Assembly (NCBI GenBank): GCA_009774215.1
Contig: VSNH01000068.1
Coordinates: forward strand, 1 to 18,396
Length of the DNA: 18,396 bases
Direction of reading: 5' to 3'
Source of the DNA: Lachnospiraceae bacterium
GTDB taxonomy: Bacteria; Bacillota; Clostridia; Lachnospirales; Lachnospiraceae
Shown here one piece after another: positions 1 to 5,216 of the stretch. Numbering within the stretch: the stretch's first letter is position 1; the number at the start of each line of letters is the position of its first letter. A program made the translations under genes and the position numbers. Under the pieces are notes generated by a model. That model was not told the DNA's origin, searched no databases, and saw nothing but the letters and a program-made list of their open reading frames with translations.

Positions 1-11
1 AATTTCTTACC

Positions 12-53
12 GGATGCTTCCGGTCACACTGTTTTAATGTGACTGGAGCATCC
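12..53. repeat. Imperfect inverted repeat at 3' end of XRE gene
   Basis: Arms 12-28 and 38-53 pair almost completely (GGATGCT and GTCACA blocks are perfect, with one bulge and one mismatch) around a short AT-rich loop. The stop codon of the minus-strand XRE gene lies inside it. On the minus strand no T-run follows, so it is not a typical intrinsic terminator. It may be an element end or a recombination scar that replaced the usual C-terminus of the regulator; this is inference. Confidence 0.55.
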
Positions 54-248
54 GCTTCTAATTTGACGGACAACAATATGTTGTATTCCCCTTTCGATTT
101 TTACCAATGCTTCACGGGTCATGTCTATATCAAGTAATTGTAAATCACGGACAAGAGCGGTTTGCCCTATATTGCGTGATTTTCTTATTCTTCTTATATT
201 TTGGCCTATGGTATTTCCGGTATCGTCTTTTATTTTGACTTGTAACAT
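24..248 (-). CDS. Short XRE-family HTH transcriptional regulator
   Basis: This 74-residue protein is a cro/cI-type DNA-binding domain. Residues about 17-55 read as the five-helix HTH_3 fold (IGQNIRRIRKSRNIGQ, then MTREALVKIERGIQHI). The ribosome binding site AAGGGG lies about 5 nt before the ATG at 248. The last dozen residues (from about 63, RSGCSSHIKTV) do not resemble the usual ending of this family, where a fifth helix is normally followed by YDELL-like residues. That segment is encoded inside an inverted repeat, which suggests the gene has lost or swapped its end. It is divergent from the PH-like gene at 389, and the shared intergenic region carries two matching palindromes, so it is probably an autorepressor that also controls its neighbour. 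The regulatory role is inferred; the fold assignment is firm. Confidence 0.75.
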   Translation of the reverse strand: MLQVKIKDDTGNTIGQNIRRIRKSRNIGQTALVRDLQLLDIDMTREALVKIERGIQHIVVRQIRSGCSSHIKTV

Positions 249-262
249 TGCGGCCCCTTTCT

Positions 263-278
263 GGACTAATATTAGTCC
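263..278. promoter_or_regulatory. Palindromic operator, XRE-proximal
   Basis: A perfect 16-bp palindrome, GGACTAATATTAGTCC, sits 15 bp upstream of the XRE start codon. A near-identical copy lies at 317-332, 54 bp away centre to centre, or about five helical turns. Such a pair between divergent genes, one of them an XRE regulator, is the standard layout of an autoregulatory operator. The binding protein is inferred to be the 24-248 product. Confidence 0.7.
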
Positions 279-286
279 TTTTTTCT

Positions 287-332
287 TTATTTTACGGGGA
301 AGTATGTGTTATAATGGGACTAATACAAGTCC
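287..332 (+). promoter_or_regulatory. Promoter of PH-like gene with overlapping operator
   Basis: A consensus -10 box TATAAT lies at 310-315, with a weak -35 (TTTATT, 287-292) at a 17-bp spacing. The second operator, GGACTAATACAAGTCC (317-332), covers the expected transcription start, so a bound repressor would block initiation. The match to the operator at 263-278 is 14 of 16 bases. Confidence 0.6.
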
Positions 333-388
333 ACTATTGAATTACACAATGGGGACGCAGTATAAAACCAACAAAAGGAGATTGGAAA

Positions 389-799
389 ATGGGACTTTTC
401 GGAAAGAAAAAAGAAGCGAAAGAACAAAAACCGATTGAAGAGGTAATGGCTCAAAATGTATTTGGAAAAACATTATTGCCTGGGGAAAAGATTGATTATT
501 GTATTCAAGGAAAAGGCCAGGCGGAAAAGTTAGTTTTTTCAACGGCAGTTTTGGCGGTAACTGAAAAAAGGTGCCTATATTTTGAACAGGACGGGAGCCA
601 ATCAAAAACGGAAACGCTCATATATGACAAAATAGTTGCCATATCCCAAAATACGGGATTTGAAAAGAAAATGGGAAATTATATTGGCGTAACCATTACC
701 ACGGCGGACGGAAAAGACAGAGTGGTAAGGTGTGTAAACAATGAAACAAACCAGGCAAAAGTCAACGAAATTATTTTCGTGATAGAAAGCAGAAGATAA
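389..799 (+). CDS. PH-domain-like small cytosolic protein
   Basis: The protein has 136 residues, no signal peptide and no membrane segment. It has a basic, lysine-rich N-terminus (GKKKEAKEQK), then from about residue 25 a predicted run of beta strands (GEKIDYCIQGKG, LVFSTAVLAVTEKRCLYFEQ, ETLIYDKIVAISQNTGF, GVTITTADGKDRVVRCV) and a final helix (ETNQAKVNEIIFVIESRR). This order is typical of bacterial pleckstrin-homology-like domains (bPH/YvbH type), where the motif 'tLYDKIvai' recurs. No function can be assigned from it. A good SD (AAAGGAG) lies 8 nt before the ATG. It is a single-gene unit: divergent operator and promoter in front, intrinsic terminator behind. Regulation by the adjacent XRE protein is likely. 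Confidence 0.7.
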   Translation: MGLFGKKKEAKEQKPIEEVMAQNVFGKTLLPGEKIDYCIQGKGQAEKLVFSTAVLAVTEKRCLYFEQDGSQSKTETLIYDKIVAISQNTGFEKKMGNYIGVTITTADGKDRVVRCVNNETNQAKVNEIIFVIESRR

Positions 800-805
800 A
801 AACAA

Positions 806-851
806 CCCTCAATGTGAAGCGGAAAGCAGCCACACATTGAGGGATTTTTAT
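806..851 (+). terminator. Rho-independent terminator after PH-like gene
   Basis: Perfect 11-bp arms (CCCTCAATGTG at 806-816, complement at 833-843) enclose a 16-nt loop and are followed by ATTTTTAT. The stem starts seven bases after the stop codon of the upstream gene. Confidence 0.85.
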
Positions 852-861
852 AAAAATAAAA

Positions 862-907
862 ATATGTCGTAATATGTATTGACATATGCCGACATATGTT
901 ATATAAT
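862..907 (+). promoter_or_regulatory. Consensus promoter under a four-half-site operator
   Basis: The promoter is perfect: TTGACA at 879-884, a 17-bp spacer, TATAAT at 902-907. It is overlaid by a nested perfect palindrome centred on 879/880: ATATGTCG (862-869), ATATGT (872-877), ACATAT (882-887), CGACATAT (890-897). The core hexamers start at 862, 872, 882 and 892, so they recur every 10 bp on one face of the helix and cover the -35 box and spacer. A strong promoter so covered should be tightly repressed. The likely repressor is the ribbon-helix-helix protein two genes downstream (1235-1435), a fold that binds tandem half-sites cooperatively; this assignment is inference. Confidence 0.8.
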
Positions 908-965
908 AAAGACAGTTAAGAGAGATACTTAACGAATACATGGGCAAGCATAGAAAGGAGATAAC

Positions 966-1112
966 ATGAGCGAGAACATGACAGACAAGCAAATGGAAGT
1001 AATCCTTAACCTGGTAGCCGATAAATTCAGTAATTGCAAGAACATGGAAGAGGTTGCCAAAGCGGTGCAGGAAGTCAGAGACATGGCAAAAAAAGAAAAG
1101 CCTAACGAATAG
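966..1112 (+). CDS. 48-aa small protein, unknown function
   Basis: The reading frame starts MSENMTDKQMEVIL and ends KKEKPNE. It begins 6 nt after a clear SD (AAGGAG, 955-960) and about 50 nt downstream of a consensus promoter, so translation is likely. The product is charged, without membrane segment or signal peptide, and reads as two short helices (KQMEVILNLVADKF and MEEVAKAVQEVRDMA). I do not recognise a family. It is the first gene of a small-protein cassette with the RHH regulator and the 64-aa protein; a role as a partner or sensor protein is only a guess. Confidence 0.65.
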   Translation: MSENMTDKQMEVILNLVADKFSNCKNMEEVAKAVQEVRDMAKKEKPNE

Positions 1113-1130
1113 GCTTTAGGGGTACAGAAA

Positions 1131-1189
1131 GGGCGGTGGACTTGCCAAAGCCGCCCAAACTGTAAAATTATTATAAATCATTTGGCAAG
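1131..1189. repeat. Two mutually exclusive inverted repeats before RHH gene
   Basis: GGGCGG at 1131-1136 pairs with CCGCCC at 1151-1156. CTTGCCAAA at 1141-1149, which lies in the loop of the first hairpin, pairs perfectly with TTTGGCAAG at 1181-1189. The two stems cannot form together. Neither is followed by a T-run. The region between the second pair is AT-rich and could hold a weak -10. Function unknown. Confidence 0.4.
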
Positions 1190-1234
1190 AGAAAGGAAGA
1201 GGGAATTTGCCGAAATAGGAAGAGAGGTTGGAAA

Positions 1235-1435
1235 ATGCCAAGAACTAAAACCGGAGAATTTAATCAAATTGCATACCAAAACGAATTTAACAAAAGGAAT
1301 TATGACCGCATAGAAATAAAGGTGCCAAAAGGTAAAAAAGCAGTAATTCAAGCGGCGGCAACGGCAGCAGGGCAGAGCGTAAGCGAATTTATCAGCCAGG
1401 CCATTGACAAAAGAATGGAAAGCGGTGGACAATAG
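1235..1435 (+). CDS. Ribbon-helix-helix (Arc/MetJ-type) DNA-binding protein
   Basis: The protein has 66 residues. Residues about 22-31 form the beta ribbon (YDRIEIKVPKG) and about 32-62 the two helices (KAVIQAAATAAGQSVSEFISQAIDKRME), the classic Arc/CopG layout with the loop glycine and serine between helices. The SD-like AGAGAGG precedes the ATG. It lies downstream of the 48-aa gene and 23 nt before the 64-aa gene, so the three are probably one transcript from the promoter at 879-907. The operator there has four half-sites at 10-bp spacing, as expected for a cooperative RHH repressor, so autoregulation is likely. Similar proteins act as plasmid or mobile-element regulators or as antitoxins; no obvious toxin is present here. 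Confidence 0.8.
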   Translation: MPRTKTGEFNQIAYQNEFNKRNYDRIEIKVPKGKKAVIQAAATAAGQSVSEFISQAIDKRMESGGQ

Positions 1436-1458
1436 AGCCACCGGGAAAGGATAAGAGT

Positions 1459-1653
1459 ATGAAAACATGGTATTGTGTAACATCTTCATTTGATGATAGG
1501 GGCAGAGTGGTGGCAGCAATCACAGCAAGTAAAGAAGCGGAAACGTGCCCGGAAAGCACATACACAAGCACAAGCCGGAAAGATATTTATAATGATTGGT
1601 TTGGAAGCACAGAGGAAGCACAAGCATGGGTGGAGCAGGCCCGTTGTGCATAA
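1459..1653 (+). CDS. 64-aa conserved-looking protein, unknown function
   Basis: The protein starts MKTWYCVTSSFDDRG and ends TEEAQAWVEQARCA, with an SD-like AAAGGAT about 7 nt before the ATG. It reads as alternating strands and a C-terminal helix, is soluble, and has three cysteines (C6, C30, C63). I have the impression of having seen similar small proteins in clostridial mobile elements, but cannot name a family. Position, 23 nt after the RHH gene and in the same direction, makes it the last gene of the small-protein cassette. Confidence 0.6.
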   Translation: MKTWYCVTSSFDDRGRVVAAITASKEAETCPESTYTSTSRKDIYNDWFGSTEEAQAWVEQARCA

Positions 1654-1997
1654 GAATAGACGCCAGGGCGGCAGCAGGAACCGCCCGGCAATTAAAACGG
1701 CCACGCCGACCATGGGCGGCGTGAGGGTCCGAAGCCCCTACAAACAGTTGACGGGTTGCAATGGTGGGCATTGTGGTGTTGGTTGACAAGTTTCTGCCAG
1801 GGTTTAATGTGAACCGGGCGGCGTGTAGCAGGACAGGCAAACAGACGGCACGCCTGGACGGTGGGCAATCGTCCTAACCAAAATAAAAGCCGGGAGCCTG
1901 GACCCCACAATGTCCACATCATTGTAAATAGAAAAAAGTATAACGCACCGGGCACAATATGAATTATGATTACCATAGGAATTACTTGCCGGGAAGC
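1654..1997. other. Gene-free stretch upstream of the transposase
   Basis: No convincing reading frame with a ribosome binding site was found on either strand. Several short hairpins occur: GGGCGG/CCGCCC (1666-1686), CACGCCG/CGGCGTG (1702-1723) and ACAATG/CATTGT (1907-1925). Around 1784-1797, on the opposite strand, there is a partial match (CAGAAACTTGTC) to the right-end sequence near 3111-3122 (CAAAAACTTGTC), which could be the left inverted repeat of the IS30 element. The match is short, and the stretch could equally be decayed coding DNA. Confidence 0.4.
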
Positions 1998-2037
1998 GAT
2001 AAAACAACGGCACGGACTTTTTCGTGCCCGTTTTATC
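1998..2037. terminator. Bidirectional terminator-like hairpin before transposase
   Basis: The outer arms GATAAAAC (1998-2005) and its complement CGTTTTATC (2029-2037) flank an inner CGGCACG/CGTGCCCG stem with small bulges. The A-rich left arm and T-rich right arm give it terminator character in both directions. It ends 18 nt before the transposase start and would shield the transposase from outside transcription, a known feature of many insertion sequences. Confidence 0.6.
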
Positions 2038-2055
2038 AAAAAGCGAGGTAATTTC

Positions 2056-3099
2056 ATGGGAAAATTATTTAAACATTTGAGCCAAAACGATAGAATTAAA
2101 ATGGAAACTATGTTAAATTCCGGCCATAAAGTAGTAGAGGTTGCGGAATATTTGCACGTTCATAGAAGCACTATTTATAGGGAGATAAAGAGGGGAGAAT
2201 ACACCCACAGAAATAGCGATTACACCGAGGAAACAAGGTATAGCAGCGATTTGGGACAAAAGAAGCATGATTGGAACGCCCAGGGAAAAGGGCGGAATAT
2301 AAAAATAGGAAATGACCGCCCACTTGCGGAGTATATAGAGGGGAAAATAATAGAAGATAAATATAGCCCGGAAGCGGCATTGGCGGCGGCAGCAGAAAGC
2401 GGCATAGAGTTTACTACTTCTATCAGCGTAAGAACATTATACCGATACATTGATAAGGGAATTTTCCTTAAACTCACAAACAAAGATTTGCCAGTAAAGG
2501 GAAAAAGAAAAAAGCACAATAAAAGGGTTAAAGTGCAAAAAAGAGCGTCCGCAGGGGAAAGTATAGAGAACCGCCCGGACGAAGTAAAGGACCGGGAAAT
2601 TTTTGGACACTGGGAAATGGACACGGTAAAGGGCAAACAAGGGGTAACAAAGTCGTGTATGCTTGTACTTACGGAGAGAAAAACAAGAGATGAAATAATA
2701 GTGAAGTTGCCGGACCAAAAGGCGGCCAGTGTAGTAGAAGCCATTGACCGATTAGAAAGGAAATGGGGCGATATGTTCACAAAGGTATTTAGAAGCATTA
2801 CCGTAGATAACGGCGTGGAGTTTTCAGACTATGAGGGATTGGAACGGTCTGTATTACATGAGGGAAAAAAGCGGACATTTGCCTTTTATTGCCACCCTTA
2901 TAGTAGTTGGGAGAGGGGCAGTAATGAAAACAATAACCGTCTTATCCGCCGACACATACCGAAAGGGGAAGATTTTGACGAGAAGCAGGACCGGGACATT
3001 GAATATATAGAAAACTGGATAAACAACTATCCAAGGGGGATTTTTGGCTTTAAGACATCCGCCCAACTCTTTGAAGAGGAAATAAGGAAACTGGCTTAG
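2056..3099 (+). CDS. IS30-family transposase
   Basis: The enzyme has 347 residues, full length for this family. The ATG at 2056 is chosen because GAGG lies about 7 nt upstream and the N-terminus (MGKLFKHLSQNDRIKME) then matches the normal family start; an upstream in-frame ATG at 1966 would run through the hairpin at 1998-2037. Residues about 8-48 are the HTH_38 domain (VVEVAEYLHVHRSTIYREIKRG). The rve/DDE catalytic core follows: D189 in HWEMDTVKG, D251 in ITVDNGVEF and E291 in WERGSNENNNRLIRRHIPKG, the family signature. All three catalytic acids are present, so the enzyme may be active. It catalyses cut-and-join transposition of the element that bears it. Confidence 0.93.
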   Translation: MGKLFKHLSQNDRIKMETMLNSGHKVVEVAEYLHVHRSTIYREIKRGEYTHRNSDYTEETRYSSDLGQKKHDWNAQGKGRNIKIGNDRPLAEYIEGKIIEDKYSPEAALAAAAESGIEFTTSISVRTLYRYIDKGIFLKLTNKDLPVKGKRKKHNKRVKVQKRASAGESIENRPDEVKDREIFGHWEMDTVKGKQGVTKSCMLVLTERKTRDEIIVKLPDQKAASVVEAIDRLERKWGDMFTKVFRSITVDNGVEFSDYEGLERSVLHEGKKRTFAFYCHPYSSWERGSNENNNRLIRRHIPKGEDFDEKQDRDIEYIENWINNYPRGIFGFKTSAQLFEEEIRKLA

Positions 3100-3129
3100 A
3101 AAAAAATTCAAAAACTTGTCGCAAAACTA

Positions 3130-3157
3130 TTGACAAAATATAGAAAGGCAAAATAAT
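3130..3157 (+). promoter_or_regulatory. Outward hybrid promoter at IS30/comF junction
   Basis: TTGACA at 3130-3135 lies at the transposon edge. AATAAT at 3152-3157, one base from consensus, lies 16 bp downstream in what reads as comF coding sequence. This matches the known habit of IS ends supplying a -35 that joins a resident -10. It points to yvyF and the genes after it, which would otherwise have lost the upstream part of their operon. Confidence 0.5.
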
Positions 3158-3328
3158 TTGAAAAAAGCTTTCAAAATCCGCCGCAATGATGTAAAATTAA
3201 GTATAATTATAATCATTGACGACATCTACACGACGGGCAGTACGATAGATGCCATGAGCCACGAGTTTAAAAAGGCGGGTGTAGAACGAATTTATTTCAT
3301 AACTCTTGCCGGCGGCAGGGGCATATGA
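3140..3328 (+). pseudogene. comF: 3' remnant of comF (phosphoribosyltransferase-like)
   Basis: The frame reads IERQNNLKKAFKIRRNDVK, then IIDDIYTTGSTIDAM (the PRPP-binding loop, DDIYTTGST at 3218-3244) and ends ITLAGGRGI with TGA at 3326-3328. This is the C-terminal quarter of ComF-family proteins, linked to DNA uptake in competence. The rest of the roughly 230-residue protein is missing; a stop at 3131-3133 closes the frame and transposon sequence lies beyond. Position supports the call: comF directly precedes yvyF in Bacillus and many clostridia. The remnant has no start signal and should be non-functional. Confidence 0.85.
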
Positions 3329-3355
3329 AAACAATTTGTCTCAGGGAGGTAAGGT

Positions 3356-3763
3356 ATGAACGTAAGAAATTGCAGAAAATGCGGAAATCTTTTTAACTAT
3401 GTCTCCGGACCGCCGATCTGTATGGCATGCCGTGAGAAGCTTGAGGAGAAATTTCAGGAGGTAAAGAAGTACATTCAGGATAACGGCCATGCAGGCATTC
3501 AGCAGGTGGCGGAAGCATGTGACGTTTCCACAAACCAGATCCATCAGTGGCTTCGGGAAGAGCGGCTGGAGCTTTCTGCCGAGTCCGGCGTTACGCTTTC
3601 CTGCGAAAATTGCGGCGCGGCTATTTTGTCGGGACGTTTCTGCCAGAAATGCAAAAACACCATGGCTAACGAGCTGGGCGCCAGCATCAAGAAACCGGAA
3701 CCGCTCAAGGTTCAAAAGAAAAAGGACACGAAGGAAAATCCGAAGATGCGTTTCCTGAACTGA
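3356..3763 (+). CDS. yvyF: YvyF-like flagellar operon zinc-ribbon protein
   Basis: The protein has 135 residues. Two zinc ribbons are visible: C6/C9 with C22/C25 (NCRKCG, ICMACR) and C83/C86 with C96/C99 (CENCG, CQKC). Between them, residues about 48-72 form an HTH-like segment (IQQVAEACDVSTNQIHQWLREERLEL). This is the layout of the TIGR03826/YvyF family, found beside flagellar and competence genes and thought to act in control of flagellar gene expression; the exact biochemical role is not established. SD GGGAGG lies 7 nt before the ATG. It starts 27 nt after the comF remnant and was probably co-transcribed with it. After the insertion, expression may depend on the junction promoter at 3130. 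Confidence 0.85.
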   Translation: MNVRNCRKCGNLFNYVSGPPICMACREKLEEKFQEVKKYIQDNGHAGIQQVAEACDVSTNQIHQWLREERLELSAESGVTLSCENCGAAILSGRFCQKCKNTMANELGASIKKPEPLKVQKKKDTKENPKMRFLN

Positions 3764-3790
3764 TACTATTGTCGGAAATTGGAGAGATAT

Positions 3791-4189
3791 ATGTTAAATG
3801 AAGAGAGAGTCGTTTTGATGACCAAGATGGCATCCTACGAAGCGCACGAGGGGAAGAAGTGCCTTGCCATCGGCAGTTATTTTCGGAGCGACTATATAGG
3901 CTGGCAGGTGCTTAAATCCATTATAAGTGCAACCATCGCATTTGTAGTGGTTTTTGCTATGTACATTTTTTATGATTTTGGCGTTTTTATGACGGAAATC
4001 TACAAGATGGATCTTCTTGAATTTGCAAAGAATGTTCTGTTCTTATATCTGGGAACGGTGGGCGCTTACGCCCTCATCTCCTATGTGGTGTACACGATCA
4101 GGTACAGCCGGGCAAGCAAGAGTCTGCGCACATATTATATGAATCTGCACAAACTCTCCGCGATGTACAAGAACGAAAAAAGGGACTAA
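3791..4189 (+). CDS. Two-span membrane protein, unknown function
   Basis: The protein has 132 residues when started at the ATG at 3791, which has GGAG 6 nt upstream; a TTG at 3779 is also in frame but has no SD. Two membrane spans are clear: about residues 42-62 (KSIISATIAFVVVFAMYIFY) and about 81-101 (NVLFLYLGTVGAYALISYVV). A soluble N-terminus of about 40 residues and a basic C-terminal tail (KSLRTYYMNLHKLSAMYKNEKRD) flank them. I do not recognise a named family. It lies 27 nt after yvyF and 5 nt before the next membrane protein gene, so the two are almost surely co-translated and may form a complex. Confidence 0.7.
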   Translation: MLNEERVVLMTKMASYEAHEGKKCLAIGSYFRSDYIGWQVLKSIISATIAFVVVFAMYIFYDFGVFMTEIYKMDLLEFAKNVLFLYLGTVGAYALISYVVYTIRYSRASKSLRTYYMNLHKLSAMYKNEKRD

Positions 4190-4194
4190 TTTCA

Positions 4195-5163
4195 ATGACT
4201 ACTTTACTGGTTGCAAAACAGATACTTTTGACCATATACAGCAAATATGAGGTGTATATCACACCGCTTTTGAAGTTTCTTCTGGCGTTTATCACCCTTT
4301 GCCTGATCAATTCCAGACTGGGCTACATGGAGTCGATTACCAGGATAACGGTGGTGTTGATTGTGGCGCTTATGTGCTCCTTCATGCCAATGAACTTTAT
4401 TGTTCTGATGGGCGCGGTTTTTTCTCTCCTGCACCTTTATACTTTCAGCTTGGAGTGTGCCGCGGTAATCGGCGCAGGTTTTCTGTTACTCTTTTTGCTG
4501 TATCTGCGGTTTTCTCCGAAGGATACCGTTGTTGTGGTGCTCATGCCGCTCTGCTTTCTTCTGCGGATACCCTACGTGATTCCCATATCCATGGGATTGA
4601 TCGGAGTGCCCACATCTGCGGTTTCCGTTGCCTGCGGTGTGATCGTTTACTACATGCTTCATTATGTGACGCAGAATGCGACAATGATTGCCGCCATGGC
4701 GGATGAGGAGACGGCAGCAAAATTTAAATTTATTATTGACGGCCTGATTAAGAACCGGGAGATGGTTGTGACGATTGCGGCCTTTTCCATTACGGTGATT
4801 ATCGTTTATCTTTTACGGCGGCTGAGCATTGATTATGCATGGACAATTGCCATGACTGCAGGTGCGGTGGTGAATATCATGGTGCTTCTTGTGGGAGACT
4901 TAATTTTTGAGATAAATCAATCTCTGCCGGGCGTGATTTTGGGGACGGTTATCTCCTTCCTGCTCGTGCTGATATTGCAGTTTTTTGTATTTTATGTGGA
5001 TTATAGTCGAACGGAAAAGGTTCAATTTGAGGATGATGAATACTATTATTATGTGAAGGCGGTACCGAAGGTTACCGTGGCGAAGCCGGAGAAGAAGGTG
5101 AAGCAGATCAGCTCTGCCAAAAGCGTGCCCGGCAGAACCACAAGGCCCACACACCACTCATAA
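4195..5163 (+). CDS. Polytopic membrane protein of about nine spans, unknown function
   Basis: The protein has 322 residues. Hydrophobic segments lie near residues 22-40, 46-66, 68-86, 88-107, 109-130, 138-158, 190-210, 214-238 and 243-268. A cytoplasmic tail of about 50 residues follows: first acidic and tyrosine-rich (EDDEYYYYVK), then basic (KPEKKVKQISSAK). I see no ATP-binding, transporter or enzyme motif. Its place directly before cdaA, together with the small membrane protein at 3791, makes a link to the cell-envelope/c-di-AMP operon plausible but unproven. The start at 4195 lies 5 nt after the previous stop, which favours translational coupling. Confidence 0.7.
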   Translation: MTTLLVAKQILLTIYSKYEVYITPLLKFLLAFITLCLINSRLGYMESITRITVVLIVALMCSFMPMNFIVLMGAVFSLLHLYTFSLECAAVIGAGFLLLFLLYLRFSPKDTVVVVLMPLCFLLRIPYVIPISMGLIGVPTSAVSVACGVIVYYMLHYVTQNATMIAAMADEETAAKFKFIIDGLIKNREMVVTIAAFSITVIIVYLLRRLSIDYAWTIAMTAGAVVNIMVLLVGDLIFEINQSLPGVILGTVISFLLVLILQFFVFYVDYSRTEKVQFEDDEYYYYVKAVPKVTVAKPEKKVKQISSAKSVPGRTTRPTHHS

Positions 5164-5216
5164 CACCGCTGCAATGACGCAGACAGAAATTGAAACAGAA
5201 GGCAGGTGATGGAGAG

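Larger units (their letters stand above)
1..3139. mobile_element. Accessory segment ending with IS30 element, inserted in comF
   Basis: The right edge is placed at about 3130-3140 because comF-like coding sequence begins there and AT-rich transposase flank ends there. The segment is visibly A-richer than the core genes that follow, and carries a transposase and small regulators typical of mobile DNA. Its left edge is not seen: the 5' part of comF is absent from the window. Whether XRE, RHH and IS30 belong to one element or are layered insertions cannot be decided here. Confidence 0.5.

Noticed and set aside
862..899. Short CRISPR-like or iteron array
   Set aside because: The 10-bp-spaced hexamers are too short and symmetrical for CRISPR, and too few with no replication gene nearby for iterons; a promoter operator explains them better.
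1112..1234. Intrinsic terminator after the 48-aa gene
   Set aside because: GGGCGG/CCGCCC hairpin is followed by AAACTGTAAAA and not by a T-run; cassette genes are probably co-transcribed.
1966..2055. Longer 377-aa start for the transposase
   Set aside because: The extension would run through the terminator-like hairpin and has no SD; the ATG at 2056 has GAGG and the normal family N-terminus.
2220..2798. 192-aa minus-strand open frame inside the transposase
   Set aside because: Opposite strand of a complete IS30 transposase with intact catalytic residues.
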